A stretch of DNA of 64,000 nucleotides from Jiella mangrovi (GCF_017815135.1 NZ_JAGJCF010000001.1:434001-498000), one strand, 5' to 3'; shown: positions 55,847 through 64,000, counted from the first letter of the stretch. Notes: generated by a model not told the origin, from the letters alone. Numbers and translations are program-made.

Positions 55847-56710
55847 TCAGCTGAACCGGACAGTCTCGGGCTGGCGTGCGGCTACGATCTCGGCTGACGT
55901 CGGTGAGCGCAGCGCGGTGAGCGTTTCGGCTTTCGACGACCACGCAATGAGGCCGCGCTCGGCAAACTGGCCGAGCCAGTAATCCATGCACCAGCGGCCA
56001 TGCTTGGCGTGAAACCGCCGGGCATTGGCGATGATGGCGTCGAAATGCTGAAGCGGCGGCATGTGGACGACATGGTGCTGGTGATAGGCCCGGGCACCCG
56101 CCGTCCAGTAAAGCGGCACGCCGGCGGGATCGAGCCGTGCGGCAAGATCGGTCTCCTCGCCCCCATAGCCGACGAAACTTTCGTCCATGCCGCCCAGCCG
56201 ATCCCACACCAGCTTTTTCAGCGCGAAGGACAAGCCCCAGAATTCGCCCGTCTCCGGCTCGCGTCTGAGACCGCGCAACGGCATCGGCGGTTTCGAGGGA
56301 TGGGGAACGCCGAGGGCGTCGAGCGTATCGAAATCGAGCGGATCGGTGACGGCGCCGCCCGGCAGGTAAAGCACCTCGCCGAGAAAAAGCCCCTCGCGGC
56401 CCTGGCATGCCGCCTCGAACCGCTCGATCAGAGGCGGCGACGCGATGCAGTCTATGTCGAGGAAAACCAGCGTTTCGCCCTTCGCCTCCCGGGCCGCGAC
56501 GTTGCGGGCCCGCGCGAGAGGCAGGGCCTCGCCGGGAACGAGCAGCTGGCGGATCGGCACGCCGATTTCGGGCAGGTCCGGCTCCTCGACCGCCTGCATG
56601 CAGGCGATGACCAGCTCGTCCGGCTTGCGGTTCTGGGCGGCAAGGCCCTTGAGCAGGTTGAGAAGCTGGAAACGCCGGTTGCGGATCAGCGTCAGGACGC
56701 TGACCGTCAC
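55847..56710 (-). CDS. Glycosyltransferase family 2 protein
   Basis: A 287-residue GT-A enzyme. It begins MTVSVLTLIRNRRFQLLNLLKGL (nucleotide-binding strand), with ALPLARARNVAAREAKGETLVFLDIDC giving the DxD metal site (DID) near residue 92. The galactosyltransferase-like C-terminal part is EFWGLSFALKKLVWDRLGGMDESFVGYGGEETDLAARL, whose GGEETDL piece holds the catalytic acidic residues. The ATG overlaps the stop of the upstream sucrose-phosphate synthase-like gene (ATGA at 56707-56710), so the two are coupled and probably act on the same molecule. Confidence 0.88.
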   Translation of the reverse strand: MTVSVLTLIRNRRFQLLNLLKGLAAQNRKPDELVIACMQAVEEPDLPEIGVPIRQLLVPGEALPLARARNVAAREAKGETLVFLDIDCIASPPLIERFEAACQGREGLFLGEVLYLPGGAVTDPLDFDTLDALGVPHPSKPPMPLRGLRREPETGEFWGLSFALKKLVWDRLGGMDESFVGYGGEETDLAARLDPAGVPLYWTAGARAYHQHHVVHMPPLQHFDAIIANARRFHAKHGRWCMDYWLGQFAERGLIAWSSKAETLTALRSPTSAEIVAARQPETVRFS

Positions 56711-58842
56711 TGGACGGTCAGCCGGCTGGCTCGCTGGCGAAAGTGGGCGACGCCTTCGATGATCCCGAGCGCATGGCTGCGCCGCGCGACGTAGGAATGG
56801 GCAAGATCCGAGCGGCTGGCCAACGCGTCGGAAAAATTCGCCACGATGATCGACTGAGGGAAGGTTCGCAGCATCTCGATGTCATTGCCGCTGTCGCCGG
56901 CAACGAAGACGGCATTTTCCGCAAGGGAGCGAATCTTGCGCAGATAAGTGATCGCCGCGCCCTTGGAGGCGCGCGCCGGCAGGATGTCCAGATAGCGACC
57001 GTGGCTGTAGATCACCGAGGCTCCGAGACCACGTGCTTCGAGATGCGCTCTGATCCTGGCGGCCACCTTGGTGTCGCCCTCGGCGAAATAGCTCAGCTTG
57101 TAATTGCGCTGCTCGAGCGGCGCCTGCGGGACGATCGTCTCGAAATCAGCCATCGCCTCGGCGACCGCTTTGCGGTTCCACCCCCTTGCGATGATGCGGC
57201 TCCAGTCGTCGTCTCGTCGATAGGTTACGCCATTGCCGTCCAGGAGATAGATCTCGGTGCCGACCGAGGAGATGATGATCTTCGGATTGGGCGCGTTCTG
57301 CTGCTCGAGGATCGACAGGGCGCTGTGGAGCGACCGGCCCGTGGCAACCGCAAAGTCGAGGGCGGCCTCCCGTTTGTGCCAGCGTGTGAAGGCCCTGATG
57401 CAGGTCTCCGACCCCGTCAGCGTATTGTCGATATCGCAGACGAGAAGCTGTGGCATGGAAAGGCCCGCGCGGCGAGAGGCGGGCGCCGCGAGCCGCGAGG
57501 CGAGCTTGGCGAAACGGGCCGCATGACTTGTCCAGTCGTAGCTCTCGACGGCTGCCGCGCCGTTTGCCGCGTATCGGGTATGAAGTTCGCGGTCCTGCAG
57601 GATTTCGCGACAGGCCGTCGCGATCATCTCCGGGCGTTGGGGATTGACCAGGCGACCATTGTCGCAGCGCTCGATGATGTCGTTCGGGCCACCGCTGTCC
57701 GTCGCGACGATCGGCAGGCCGCTTGCGGCGGCTTCGAGAAGCGTCAGGCCGAAGGGCTCGTTCAGTGCCGGGTTGGCGAAGACACCTCCTGTCTCCCGGG
57801 CCAGAGCATAGATGGCGGGAACGTCGGACGCCTTATGATCCTTCGGAATGGCGACTTTGCCGTAAAGATCGTGGCGATCGATCGCCTCGAGGATCGCGCG
57901 CATCTCGCTTTGGCCCTCGGTATCGAGATCGGCAATGACGCTCCTTGTGCCCGCGACGATTAAAAGATTGGCGTTTGCCGACAGCCACGGATCACGCCCG
58001 AAGGCTTCGACCAGCATGGGTAGGTTCTTCTTGGCAACGGGCCGGGCGATGGCAAGGACGATGAGCTTGCGCGGATCGCGGAGGAAGGGCGCAACCATCG
58101 CTCGCACGGCCCTGGTCGAGCGCGCTCCGCGATATGCCGCGAGATCGCTGCCGGGTTCGATGATGCGGATCTTGCCCGGATCGTAGTTGCGATAGGCGGC
58201 GTACTGAACCTCGGCTTCGTCGCGTGACGAGGCGACGACGAGATCGGCTTCGGCGAAAGCCCGCTCCTCGATCGCGATACGACGATCGAGATCGGAATGG
58301 CCTTGCGTCTCCCCGCGGCTTGACGGCATCGCGGCGCGCTTGACCCGACCGAGCGAATGGGCGGTGAAGACGAAAGGAATTCCCATTCGCCGGCGGATCG
58401 TCGCGGCGATGGTCGCCGCGTCGGCATAGTGGGCGTGCAGATAGGCGGGCGGCGTTTCCTGGCTGGCGAGAAAGGTGAGGAGCCCCTCGCTCAGGCAGGC
58501 GGCCTGCTTCCAGAGGTCTTCCTTGGCGAGATAACCGGGATGGTCGTCGGCCAGTCTCAGGATTTCCACCTTGTCGTCGATACGCTCCCAGCCTGGCCGG
58601 TATTGGGGACCGTAGCCACTCTCGAAGCCGCGGGTGACGATGACCACGCGCCTCACATCCGACCGATTGGCCTGCGCGCCGACGAGTTCGAGCAGATATT
58701 TGATATGCCCGCCGGTATCCGGCGTCAGCCCGTACGGGACATCGGTCGCCTGTAGGCATCCCTGTAAGGCGACGTGTACAATGAACAAACCGCGTCTTCC
58801 TTGAACCGACCGGCGTAATGACGAACTGCCGTCTCGATCCAT
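56707..58842 (-). CDS. Sucrose-phosphate synthase-like GT4 fused to a sucrose-phosphatase-like HAD domain
   Basis: A roughly 711-residue fusion. The N-terminal GT-B part (to about residue 455) resembles sucrose-phosphate synthase: VPYGLTPDTGGHIKYLLELV near 35-55, HAHYADA, TAHSLGRVK, ARPVAKKNLPMLVEAFG and NPALNEPFGLTLLEAAASGLP (donor Glu). The C-terminal part is a Cof/S6PP-like HAD phosphatase: LLVCDIDNTLTGSE (DxDNT near 468), FAVATGRS, YKLSYF and FVAGDSGNDIEML. One protein could thus make and dephosphorylate a sucrose-like glycoside. The ATG at 58842 is only 10 bases from the divergent GT4 start; a TTG at 58788 behind an AGGA box would leave room for promoters. Confidence 0.88.
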   Translation of the reverse strand: MDRDGSSSLRRSVQGRRGLFIVHVALQGCLQATDVPYGLTPDTGGHIKYLLELVGAQANRSDVRRVVIVTRGFESGYGPQYRPGWERIDDKVEILRLADDHPGYLAKEDLWKQAACLSEGLLTFLASQETPPAYLHAHYADAATIAATIRRRMGIPFVFTAHSLGRVKRAAMPSSRGETQGHSDLDRRIAIEERAFAEADLVVASSRDEAEVQYAAYRNYDPGKIRIIEPGSDLAAYRGARSTRAVRAMVAPFLRDPRKLIVLAIARPVAKKNLPMLVEAFGRDPWLSANANLLIVAGTRSVIADLDTEGQSEMRAILEAIDRHDLYGKVAIPKDHKASDVPAIYALARETGGVFANPALNEPFGLTLLEAAASGLPIVATDSGGPNDIIERCDNGRLVNPQRPEMIATACREILQDRELHTRYAANGAAAVESYDWTSHAARFAKLASRLAAPASRRAGLSMPQLLVCDIDNTLTGSETCIRAFTRWHKREAALDFAVATGRSLHSALSILEQQNAPNPKIIISSVGTEIYLLDGNGVTYRRDDDWSRIIARGWNRKAVAEAMADFETIVPQAPLEQRNYKLSYFAEGDTKVAARIRAHLEARGLGASVIYSHGRYLDILPARASKGAAITYLRKIRSLAENAVFVAGDSGNDIEMLRTFPQSIIVANFSDALASRSDLAHSYVARRSHALGIIEGVAHFRQRASRLTVQ

Positions 58843-58852
58843 ATGGACGCGG

Positions 58853-59899
58853 ATGAATACCCTTCGAGTCGCTCAGGTCGCACCTAACATCTTTCCAACT
58901 CCACCGGGTCTTTCGGGCGGAACCGAAAGAATTGTTCACGATCTGTCCAAGGCGCTGGAATCGCTGGACGTATCGGTCACGCTCTTCGCCCCGTCCGACT
59001 CCACCAGCGAGGTTTCACGCATCGGTGACCTGGAGAGCCTGAAGGGTCTGGAGGATCGATACGGGCAGGTCCCGCCCTCGATCCCGCAAGTCCTCGAAGC
59101 GGTGCAGATGGAAGCGCTGCGGCGGCGTCTCGATGAGTTCGACATCGTCCACTGTCATGGCGAGTTCTTTCACGCCGCGCTCCTCGGCGAACGGCGCAGG
59201 CACTCCCTGACAACGATCCACTGGCGCGTCGACGAACTCGACCGGGAGCTGTTCTTCAGAGCCTTTCCGGACCTGCCGGTCGCCGGCATATCGCGCAGCC
59301 AGCTCGCTCAGATCCCGGTGTCCAACCGCGCCGGCGTCGTCCATCATGGGATCGCCGAGGAGCGCTACCGGCTCGGGTCGGGAGACGGCGGCCACGCCGC
59401 CTTCATCGGCAGGATGACGGACCAGAAGCAGCCGGACGCGGCGATCCGCATCGCGGGCGCGGCAAACGTTGCGATCCGTCTTGCCGGTGCCGTCGATGTG
59501 GGCAATCCGACCTATTTCGACGAACGCGTGCGGCCGTTGCTCGGCGATGCGGCGCAGTTCGTCGGCCCTGTCGATGATACCGGCAAACAAGAACTTCTGG
59601 GCGGCGCCAAGGCACTTCTCTTTCCCATCGACTGGCCCGAGCCCTTCGGCCTGGTGATGATCGAGGCGATGGCCTGCGGAACCCCGGTGATTGCGTTCAA
59701 TCGTGGCTCCGTTCCCGAGGTCGTCGAGGAGGGCGTGACCGGTTTCGTCGTCGAGACCGAGGATCAGGCGGCGGCAGCGCTCGCGAAGGTCGGTGACCTC
59801 GATCGCAGGACGATCAGGCAGCGCTTCGAGGAACGGTTCACCGCAAGGCGCATGGCGGAAGACTATCTGGCGCTTTATCGCAAGCTGCTTGCGGCATGA
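58853..59899 (+). CDS. Glycosyltransferase family 4 protein
   Basis: A 348-residue GT-B enzyme. The N-terminal acceptor domain has VAQVAPNIFPTPPGLSGGTERIVHDLSKALE, i.e. the GGTER loop. The C-terminal donor domain has AAFIGRMTDQKQPDAAIRIA, LLFPIDWPEPFGLVMIEAMACGTPVIAFNRGSVPEVVEEGVTGF with the EPFGLVMIEAMACGTP donor motif. Cytoplasmic. It overlaps the next GT4 gene by four bases (ATGA at 59896-59899) and is divergent from the sucrose-phosphate synthase-like gene. Substrates unknown. Confidence 0.9.
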   Translation: MNTLRVAQVAPNIFPTPPGLSGGTERIVHDLSKALESLDVSVTLFAPSDSTSEVSRIGDLESLKGLEDRYGQVPPSIPQVLEAVQMEALRRRLDEFDIVHCHGEFFHAALLGERRRHSLTTIHWRVDELDRELFFRAFPDLPVAGISRSQLAQIPVSNRAGVVHHGIAEERYRLGSGDGGHAAFIGRMTDQKQPDAAIRIAGAANVAIRLAGAVDVGNPTYFDERVRPLLGDAAQFVGPVDDTGKQELLGGAKALLFPIDWPEPFGLVMIEAMACGTPVIAFNRGSVPEVVEEGVTGFVVETEDQAAAALAKVGDLDRRTIRQRFEERFTARRMAEDYLALYRKLLAA

Positions 59900-61098
59900 C
59901 GCAGGTCAGAACGGCGCTCATCGCCTGGGACTATCCACCGAGCGCTTCCGGGCTCGCGGTCGCAGCCCGGGAGGTCGCGGAAAGCCTTGCCGAAGCCGGC
60001 GTCGATGTCAGTGTTTACACACTGGATCGGGCTGACCGTACCTCCATCAATGGCGTAGGCATCATCGGCTGCTTGCCGGACAGGGTCGGCCTGTCGAAAT
60101 GGCTTCGGCGGCGGATGGCGCTGGGCCATCTCGTGGCACCGCGCTGGTTCGCCGCACGGATCGCGGCCGATCACCGGCGGAAGGCCTATGACGTTCTGGA
60201 GGCGACGAACTGGTATGCCCCGGCCGCACTTGCCACCCGGATCCCAGGCCTTGCCTTCGTCACCCGCCATTCGACACCGGCGATCTCCACCGGCGCGGTT
60301 TCCGGCAGCCTGCGGAACCGGCTCGATGGTCGCTTCGCCTGCCGGCTGGAAGCTGCAAGTGCCAGACGCTCGAACGGGCATATCTTCAACACCGAGAGCC
60401 ACGGCGAGAAGGTGACGGCGCTTTACGGGCTCGATGCCGACACGCCGCGCTCGGTGATCGGCCTGTCGCTGCCGCCCGAACGTCTCGCTCGGGCATCGGG
60501 CGCGGCCTATCCTCCGGAAAGGGAGGCAAACGGACCGCTCGAGCTTCTCTTCGTCGGCCGGGCCGAGGCGCGAAAGGGCTTCGACTGTCTGATGGAGGCC
60601 GTCGTGATTCTGGCGGCGGAGTTTTCCGGCGAACAGCGCCCGACGTTCCATCTGTCGCTCGTCGGAGTCCCGGAAGCGGATCTGCCGGAACTGTCAGACA
60701 AGGCCCGTCGCCATGTGACCTTGCTGGGCCGTCTTGACGATGTGGCACTCGACAGGGCCTATCGGGCCGCCGACATCGTCGTTGCGCCCTCGCGCTATGA
60801 ATCCTTCGGCCTCGTCTATCAGGAGGCGCTGGCTTTCGGCCGGCCGGTGGTGGCGCTTTCGGCCGATCCATCCGCACGGCAGGTGATCGGCGAAAGCGGC
60901 GCGGGCTTCCTGGCGACGGAGGCGAGCGGTGCGTCGCTGGCTGCGGCTTTGACGAAGGCGATTGGCGATGCCGCGCTGCGCCAGACGTTGCACGAGCGCG
61001 CCCTTGCGGCCGCCGGCCGGTTCACGCGGGCGAGCCTTGCGGCCGAGACGCTCGCACTTTACGACGCGGCGCGCGCCTTCAGCCGTCAGGGCCGATAG
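59896..61098 (+). CDS. Glycosyltransferase family 4 protein
   Basis: A 400-residue GT-B enzyme. It starts TALIAWDYPPSASGLAVAAREVAESL (acceptor domain). Later come LLFVGRAEARKGFDCLMEAV and the donor motif SRYESFGLVYQEALAFGRPVVAL. The start is coupled to the preceding GT4 gene; the 3' end overlaps the convergent zinc-ribbon gene by 13 bases. Two successive GT4 genes suggest that two sugars are added in turn. Confidence 0.9.
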   Translation: MTQVRTALIAWDYPPSASGLAVAAREVAESLAEAGVDVSVYTLDRADRTSINGVGIIGCLPDRVGLSKWLRRRMALGHLVAPRWFAARIAADHRRKAYDVLEATNWYAPAALATRIPGLAFVTRHSTPAISTGAVSGSLRNRLDGRFACRLEAASARRSNGHIFNTESHGEKVTALYGLDADTPRSVIGLSLPPERLARASGAAYPPEREANGPLELLFVGRAEARKGFDCLMEAVVILAAEFSGEQRPTFHLSLVGVPEADLPELSDKARRHVTLLGRLDDVALDRAYRAADIVVAPSRYESFGLVYQEALAFGRPVVALSADPSARQVIGESGAGFLATEASGASLAAALTKAIGDAALRQTLHERALAAAGRFTRASLAAETLALYDAARAFSRQGR

Positions 61099-62042
61099 GG
61101 TGTGAGCAGCGCGTCCCGCTCGAAAACGCGGCCTTTGCCGGGCAACAGCGCGTCGTAACGGGCCGAACGCGTCTCCACGTGAGCGCGGGTCAGATGATGA
61201 TCGATGGCAAGGTTCGGCGCGATGAAGCCGTCACGCCAGCCGCGCGGCAGCGCCGGCCGCTCATGCACCTTCCCCTCGAAGCGCACGCTGCGGTGATTGA
61301 GCCGATATTGCACGTCGGGATGAAGATCGGCGAGGACGCCGTCGACGAGATTGCGACGTAACAGGCCGATCGACAGCGCGCCTGCCGTCTCCGCCAGCGC
61401 GCATACCCTGCCCAAATCGTCCATGGTGCTCTCATCGAGGCTTTCGTCGGCGTCGAGCTGAAGCCCCCAACCGCACGTCATGGCGGCCTGTCCGCCATTG
61501 CGCTGTGCCGCGAAATCGCCTTCGAGCGGTCTCGCGATCAAGCGGACATTCCCGCCCAGCGGCGGGGTCTCCGGCGCGATGGTCGCATCGAGCATCAGGA
61601 CGATGTCGTCGAAGGACCGCTCCAACGCCGGCAGCCGAGGCGCGAGGTCTTGCAGATCGACAGGCCGGCACAGGATCACCAGCGAGACCGGTAAGGGTTC
61701 GATGCGGGCGAGAGGGAAAAGCTCGGCGATGGCGGGCAGTGACCGATAGGGACGGCAGAGCGCGTCCCGTTGGGTTTCGCCAAGCGGCGAGTGAGCAAGG
61801 CTACGCGACAGGGCAAGGGTTCGCAGGGCGTAGCTTTCGACGATGATCGGATCGCCCTTTTGGCAAACGAACCTCCCCTCGACCAGTCGCTCCCTCAGGA
61901 ATGTTTCGACGACCCCGCTGGCGAGAGCGCGGAGGTCGATCAGGATGCCGCAATGGCCGCATTCCCGGTAGGCTGAAGTGGCCTCGGTCGAGCAGCGTTC
62001 GCTCAGGCGGAAATCACGCGCCCCGCAGCATGGACAACGCAT
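61086..62042 (-). CDS. Zinc-ribbon protein with a GT2-like C-terminal domain
   Basis: A 318-residue protein. Residues 1-33 form a probable zinc ribbon: Cys3 and Cys6 (RCPCCGA), Cys28 and Cys31 (RECGHCG). From about residue 110 the sequence resembles GT2 glycosyltransferases of the WaaE/KdtX type: LVILCRPVDLQDLAPRL, then CGWGLQLDADESLDESTMDDL containing the DADES metal site, and HPDVQYRLNHRSVRFEGKVHE, the acceptor-side motif. The classic N-terminal nucleotide strand of GT2 is weak. The start at 62042 is supported by the ribbon. It is the only gene of this strand between the two GT4 genes and the ACAD gene. Confidence 0.72.
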   Translation of the reverse strand: MRCPCCGARDFRLSERCSTEATSAYRECGHCGILIDLRALASGVVETFLRERLVEGRFVCQKGDPIIVESYALRTLALSRSLAHSPLGETQRDALCRPYRSLPAIAELFPLARIEPLPVSLVILCRPVDLQDLAPRLPALERSFDDIVLMLDATIAPETPPLGGNVRLIARPLEGDFAAQRNGGQAAMTCGWGLQLDADESLDESTMDDLGRVCALAETAGALSIGLLRRNLVDGVLADLHPDVQYRLNHRSVRFEGKVHERPALPRGWRDGFIAPNLAIDHHLTRAHVETRSARYDALLPGKGRVFERDALLTPYRP

Positions 62043-62162
62043 CGTGTGTGTCCTGACCCTGAATCGGTCGGCGGTCTCCAAATCTCCTGCCGCTCGCCGG
62101 TGTCGGCAGGTGGATCGGTAGGTGGGAAGCGCAAAAGACTCTGACAGGTCACGCCGTTCTTT

Positions 62163-63302
62163 ATGCCAGCGCCCTATTATTGGGCGTGGCGAGATACTCC
62201 TCCCATCGCCATCCGCGCCCTTGAAGGGTCGCCCCGCACCCGAGAGCTCGATCTGATGAACCGCAGCATCCCCAATGGTTCCATGGGCGATTATCGAAGG
62301 TTCGAAAGCGCCTTCTCCGCCGCCCGCAACAATGGGCTTTTTCGACATGTCGGCGGTCTCTACGATGAGACCGGGCTGCTTGGCGACCGCTGGCCCCGAA
62401 TGCTGGAGCAGCTCAGGGCGGCGGGCGCCACGAACCTCAATCTCGGACGCCTTCTGGAAGGCCATGCCAATGCCGTTCAGCTCGTGCGGCTTTATGGTGA
62501 TACCGGCCAGCACGCTCTTCTGGAGGAGATGCTGGAAACCGATGCCATCCTCGGCGTCTGGGGAGCCGACGGCACGCCGCCGGCCAGCGTCGAAACCGGC
62601 GACGGGTCAGACAGGCTGCAAGGCGCCAAGCGCTATGCTTCGGGTCTCGGCATGGTCGCTCATGCGGTCGTTCCGATCGCAGGCGACGGCGGCGTGCTGC
62701 AGCTTTATCTCCTGCCCGTCGACGACCCTGCCCGTCAGGATCTGTCGGCCTGGACCGTGAGCGGCATGCACGCCTCTGCCTCCGGGCGCTATTCCTTCGA
62801 GGGCATCGCCATCGAAGAGCGCATGCGTCTCGGCGAGCCGGGGGTCTACAAGACCGAACCGTTCTTCGAGGGCGGGATCTGGCGCTGCGCGGCCGTTCAT
62901 CTGGGCGGTCTCGAGACCATCCTGGCCTTGACCGCCCGCCAGCTCGAAGCGAGCGGCCGGCTCGACCATCCCCTGCAGACCGAACGGCTCGGACAGGCGA
63001 TCCTCGCCGCGCGCACCGCGCGGCTCTGGGTCGAGGATGCCGCAAGGCGGATCGAGGCGCCGAAGAGCGGAGAGACGGTGCAGCATGCCGTTGCAGCCGC
63101 GTCCTATACAAGGCTGCAGGTCGAGGCCTCCGCGCTGAAGGTCATGGAAACCGCCCGGCGCGCTGTGGGCCTCTCATCGTTCGAGACCGATCACCCGTTG
63201 GAGGCTGCGATCGCAGACCTCTCAGTCTATCTCAGACAGGCAAACCCGGATGCGCTGCTGATCCACAAATGCCGGACGATGGCGGCGGAATATCTGCGAT
63301 GA
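62163..63302 (+). CDS. Acyl-CoA dehydrogenase-like protein
   Basis: A roughly 379-residue flavoprotein-like sequence (an ATG at 62256, MNRSIPNGSMGDY, is an alternative start). The middle beta domain of acyl-CoA dehydrogenases is visible: AILGVWGADGTPP, LQGAKRYASGLGMVAHAVVPI, and WTVSGMHASASGRYSFEGIAI. A helical C-terminal domain ends in LRQANPDALLIHKCRTMAAEY. The usual C-terminal IYEGTN-like motif near the catalytic base is not seen, so it may act on an unusual substrate. It overlaps the deacetylase gene by four bases (ATGA), which suggests a shared pathway. Confidence 0.8.
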   Translation: MPAPYYWAWRDTPPIAIRALEGSPRTRELDLMNRSIPNGSMGDYRRFESAFSAARNNGLFRHVGGLYDETGLLGDRWPRMLEQLRAAGATNLNLGRLLEGHANAVQLVRLYGDTGQHALLEEMLETDAILGVWGADGTPPASVETGDGSDRLQGAKRYASGLGMVAHAVVPIAGDGGVLQLYLLPVDDPARQDLSAWTVSGMHASASGRYSFEGIAIEERMRLGEPGVYKTEPFFEGGIWRCAAVHLGGLETILALTARQLEASGRLDHPLQTERLGQAILAARTARLWVEDAARRIEAPKSGETVQHAVAAASYTRLQVEASALKVMETARRAVGLSSFETDHPLEAAIADLSVYLRQANPDALLIHKCRTMAAEYLR

Positions 63303-64000
63303 GCGAGACCTACGCGGGCTGGATCGCGCGCTCTGCCAACGCCCCCAAGGCCGAGATAAGCCGGCTGGTCGGAACCGGTGGTCTGGTCGTGCTCTCTCCA
63401 CATCCGGACGACGAGACTTTCGGCGCATCGGCGCTCCTCGTCGATGCGGGCCGTGAGGGCCGCGCCGTGGGCATCGTCGCAGTCACCGACGGCGAGGCCT
63501 CGCATCCCGGCTCCCGATCCGTTTCGAGGCCGGCGCTGGCGACCATCAGGCAGGCCGAACAGGAGGCGGCGGTCAGAGCGCTCGGGGTCGGCGAGGCCCG
63601 GTTCCTGCGCTTGCGATTACCCGACGGCGGCTCGGGCCGGGATCCGCGCTTTGCGGATGCCGCCAAGCGCGTTGCTCACTTCTGCGACGCAATCGGCGCG
63701 ACAACGCTTTCGGCGCCGCATCCCGACGATCCGCATCCCGACCATCACGCAACGGCGGCGCTCGCCGCGGCGGTGCGCGAGCTCCGCCCGCGCTTGCGGC
63801 TTCTCTACTACTTCGTATGGTCGATGCGACTTGCCGACGAAACGCCGTATCGCGGGGCCGATCTTCTGCCTTTCAGACTGACGGTCGACCGGGCGGCCAA
63901 GGCCCGTGCTACCGCCTGCCATGCCTCGCAGCTCGGCGCCGTGATCACCGATGATCCGGACGGTTTCACGCTGCCGCCATGGTTTTTGGAAGCGCAGACC
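63299..64000 (+). CDS. PIG-L (LmbE-type) deacetylase, C-terminus beyond the window
   Basis: The first 234 codons of a PIG-L family N-deacetylase, open to the last base. LVVLSPHPDDETFG at about 29-42 is the zinc-binding HPDDE motif (His35, Asp38). A second ligand set is APHPDDPHPDHHATAALAAAV, with the HPDH piece typical of the family, about 110 residues later. Members remove N-acetyl groups from GlcNAc-containing glycosides such as mycothiol and bacillithiol precursors. The start overlaps the stop of the ACAD-like gene. Some relatives carry a further methyltransferase domain; whether this one does cannot be seen. Confidence 0.9.
   Translation, partial: MSETYAGWIARSANAPKAEISRLVGTGGLVVLSPHPDDETFGASALLVDAGREGRAVGIVAVTDGEASHPGSRSVSRPALATIRQAEQEAAVRALGVGEARFLRLRLPDGGSGRDPRFADAAKRVAHFCDAIGATTLSAPHPDDPHPDHHATAALAAAVRELRPRLRLLYYFVWSMRLADETPYRGADLLPFRLTVDRAAKARATACHASQLGAVITDDPDGFTLPPWFLEAQT

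Overview
The window reads as chromosomal DNA of a GC-rich alphaproteobacterium of the order Hyphomicrobiales (Rhizobiales). The evidence is a PhyR-NepR-EcfG general stress response locus with an HWE-type kinase, and the gene neighbourhood eno / kdsA / pyrG / secG / tpiA / ppiD-trpD-trpC-moaC-moeA, which is typical of that order. Short palindromic intergenic elements of rhizobial type support this. An Aurantimonadaceae-like organism is plausible, but the family is a guess. No rRNA, CRISPR array, intact insertion sequence or phage gene is visible.

Layout. (1) 1-5.7 kb: the 5' end of a HAD hydrolase, an orphan dipeptide-binding protein, an Mrp-type ATPase, a HugZ-like protein and three small exported proteins. 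(2) 5.7-10.1 kb: the general stress response locus (kinase, phyR, nepR, ecfG) followed by a DUF883/YqjE-like membrane pair. Four sites of the form GGAAC-N16-nGTT lie upstream of nepR-ecfG, the membrane pair, a small lipoprotein and a PRC-barrel protein, suggesting a local EcfG regulon. (3) 10.1-17.9 kb: mmsA with a divergent LysR gene and a paired inverted operator, the PRC-barrel protein, a ketopantoate reductase homologue, the divergent cobT/cobS pair, and eno. (4) 17.9-19.0 kb: a gene-free block of a 390-bp direct repeat in 2.5 copies. (5) 19.0-30.1 kb: core genes kdsA, pyrG, secG, tpiA, then the overlapping block ppiD-trpD-trpC-moaC-moeA. (6) 30.1-35.1 kb: alkene reductase, GT90 glycosyltransferase, rlmJ, an exported protein, a GST and tRNA-Gln(TTG). 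(7) 35.1-38.6 kb: a ClC channel surrounded by gene wreckage, namely remnants of a formylglycine-generating enzyme, a sulfatase, a LysR regulator and a molybdopterin oxidoreductase. (8) 38.6-47 kb: gamma-glutamyltransferase plus a complete peptide ABC importer under a divergent GntR regulator, which together suggest uptake and use of glutathione or gamma-glutamyl peptides. (9) 47-52.7 kb: a PQQ-type sugar dehydrogenase, and a TetR regulator divergent from a self-sufficient CYP102 P450-reductase with a 20-bp perfect palindrome between them. (10) 52.8-64 kb: a methyltransferase, a GT29-like protein, and a compact set of glycosyltransferases (GT28-like, GT2, a sucrose-phosphate synthase/phosphatase fusion, two GT4, one zinc-ribbon GT2-like) with an acyl-CoA-dehydrogenase-like protein and a PIG-L deacetylase that runs off the window.

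The last block is the best candidate for an undescribed system. Its genes are tightly packed, several overlap or start within a few bases of each other, and the enzyme mix (sugar-phosphate glycosyltransferase/phosphatase, several glycosyltransferases, a deacetylase and an acyl-CoA-dehydrogenase-like protein without the usual C-terminal motif) suggests synthesis of a modified glycoside or glycolipid whose product cannot be read from the sequence.
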